From positions 515-6,222 of the forward strand of contig PKWA01000085.1 in the NCBI GenBank assembly GCA_003131665.1: a DNA stretch of 5,708 nt. The letters are read 5' to 3'. Below are positions 4,697 through 5,708 of this stretch, piece after piece. This DNA comes from Acidimicrobiaceae bacterium (GTDB lineage Bacteria; Actinomycetota; Acidimicrobiia; Acidimicrobiales; RAAP-2). Both the position numbers and the translations under genes were made by a program. Every line of letters begins with the position of its first letter. The first letter of the stretch is position 1. The notes beneath the pieces were generated by a model, which worked only from the letters and a program-made list of their open reading frames with translations, did no database searches and had not been told where the DNA came from.

Positions 4697-5517
4697 TCGA
4701 GGTTGATCCCCTTCTTGGCGTAGAGTCGGGCGTCGGCGATTCGAAACAACTCGGTCGGGTCCACCGAGTCACGAGGTGAACTCGCGGTGCCGGCCGTAAA
4801 CCCGATCACATTACCAGTCGAGGCGAGGACTGCACTTAATCGATCAAGGAATCCGTTCACTTCGTGTCCCTCAGCGTTGCTGAGGATGACCGCAAATTCG
4901 TCCCCACCGATCCGCGCGGCCGCGTCGCCCTTGCGAACCGAGCTTCGAAGGGCGAAGCCGAACTTGCGAAGTAGATCGTCGCCGCGCGCATGACCGAGGC
5001 GATCGTTCACCGCCTTAAACCCGTCTAAGTCGGCCAGCACCAGGGTGAACGGCCAGCCGTACCGAGAGCTGCGAGCGGCGGCGGCCTCGAGAGTGGTATC
5101 GAAACTCCTCCGATTGGCGATATTGGTCAAGGGATCGTGGGCCGAACTGTAACGCGCGAGGTGCAACGATAGGGAAAGCTGACAGGCGGTGCGAATCGCG
5201 TTGCGCTCGTTCTCAGGTACCACGTCCGGATCACAGATGACCTCGGCCGACCTTCCGTGACGCGTCAAAATGTCGCTGTCGACATTGAGACGCCCGAGAC
5301 GAAAGCACTGCACGCCCGTCGTGTCGTGCACCAGCTTGACCGTGACATCCTTAAGCCCATAGCGTTGCGCCACGAGTTCGAGCAGCGAATAGACGAAGCC
5401 GATGCCCAACTCGTTGTGCTTCAGCTCGTCCAGCATCGCCTGAAAGAGCCACGGTTCGTAATCACCCGCCACCAACTCGTCGCTTCGAGGTACCGCACCA
5501 TTTTGTGAAATAGTCAC
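4693..5517 (-). CDS. GGDEF-domain diguanylate cyclase with N-terminal sensor-like region
   Basis: A 274-residue protein that should make cyclic-di-GMP from two GTP. The GGDEF domain spans about 125-274. It opens with HDPLTNIANRRSF (127-139) and has the metal/phosphate-binding LADLDGFKAVND (161-172, D163 and D165) and the intact signature GGDEF (204-208). The inhibitory site RxxD (R195, D198) sits exactly five residues before it, so both catalysis and product inhibition look possible. It ends with the usual ADARLYAKK (261-269). Residues 1-125 hold no named domain that I can prove; helices and strands at 36-75 could be a small GAF-like sensor. No membrane segment is visible, so it is likely cytosolic. 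The GTG at 5515-5517 overlaps the upstream EAL stop as GTGA; no strong Shine-Dalgarno sequence is seen, consistent with coupling. Its stop overlaps the next gene as ATGA. Neighbouring EAL gene: synthesis and breakdown of the same messenger. Confidence 0.95.
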   Translation of the reverse strand: MTISQNGAVPRSDELVAGDYEPWLFQAMLDELKHNELGIGFVYSLLELVAQRYGLKDVTVKLVHDTTGVQCFRLGRLNVDSDILTRHGRSAEVICDPDVVPENERNAIRTACQLSLSLHLARYSSAHDPLTNIANRRSFDTTLEAAAARSSRYGWPFTLVLADLDGFKAVNDRLGHARGDDLLRKFGFALRSSVRKGDAAARIGGDEFAVILSNAEGHEVNGFLDRLSAVLASTGNVIGFTAGTASSPRDSVDPTELFRIADARLYAKKGINLE

Positions 5518-5708
5518 CGCTCGTCCGCCGCCACACGTGGAGTCGCTGCAGGCGACCGGTCCGGCGAAAGACTTATCGTGCCGCGAGCCAAGAGCGGCGC
5601 CAAATCATCGGCCGACATCGGCCGGGCGATGAAGTAGCCCTGACCACGAAAGCAGCCGAGTTCGAGCAGTTTGTCGACAATCGGGCCCGATTCGATGCCC
5701 TCGGCGAC
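5514..5708 (-). CDS. EAL-domain protein (cyclic-di-GMP phosphodiesterase family), C-terminal 64 residues
   Basis: The frame is open from the right edge to a TGA at 5514-5516, giving the last 64 residues of a longer protein whose start is outside the window. VAEGIES matches the AEGVE segment near the end of EAL domains, which carries a conserved Glu. The following helix, LLELGC, and GQGYFIARPM (22-31 of the fragment) match the closing LGCD..QGY.f.rP signature, except that the residue after LGC is Phe rather than the common Asp. A ~25-residue Ser/Pro/Ala-rich tail follows the domain. Whether the enzyme is active, or has GGDEF or sensor domains in front, cannot be seen. Its stop overlaps the GTG of the diguanylate cyclase by 4 nt, so the two are translated together and probably set cyclic-di-GMP in the same circuit. 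Confidence 0.9.
   Translation of the reverse strand, partial: VAEGIESGPIVDKLLELGCFRGQGYFIARPMSADDLAPLLARGTISLSPDRSPAATPRVAADER

Overview
The window comes from a high-GC bacterium. GTG and TTG starts are common, genes are tightly packed or overlap by 4 nt, and the proteins read as actinobacterial. A deep-branching actinobacterium (for example Acidimicrobiia) is my guess; no rRNA or marker gene is present to prove it.

Left part (1-2503, minus strand): a three-gene catabolic operon transcribed right to left. It encodes the small subunit (2501-2503 GTG start) and the large subunit of a two-component hydroquinone 1,2-dioxygenase of the HapCD/PnpCD type, followed after 7 nt by an aldehyde dehydrogenase that runs off the left edge. 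The order dioxygenase small, dioxygenase large, ALDH matches the hap/pnp clusters. There hydroquinone is ring-cleaved to 4-hydroxymuconic semialdehyde and oxidised to maleylacetate. The large subunit keeps the four metal ligands with the spacing of the structurally characterised PnpD. A maleylacetate reductase, the next step, would be expected beyond the left edge.

Middle (2504-3641): a 220-bp divergent control region with an 8-bp inverted repeat and AT-rich direct repeats, then a plus-strand short-chain dehydrogenase/reductase of the retinol dehydrogenase-like type. Only 16 nt separate its stop from the convergent gene on its right.

Right part (3658-5708, minus strand): transcribed right to left, the 3' end of an EAL-domain (cyclic-di-GMP phosphodiesterase-type) gene, a GGDEF diguanylate cyclase with intact active site and inhibitory site, a 195-residue protein of unknown function, and, after a 121-nt gap rich in palindromes, a small NifU C-terminal-domain (Nfu) iron-sulfur protein. 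The first three are joined by GTGA and ATGA stop/start overlaps, which suggests translational coupling. The 195-residue protein has a C-terminal region resembling the regulatory (dimer) domain of 2-isopropylmalate synthase LeuA. This makes it the least explained and most interesting gene here.

No RNA gene, insertion sequence, CRISPR array or prophage feature was seen.
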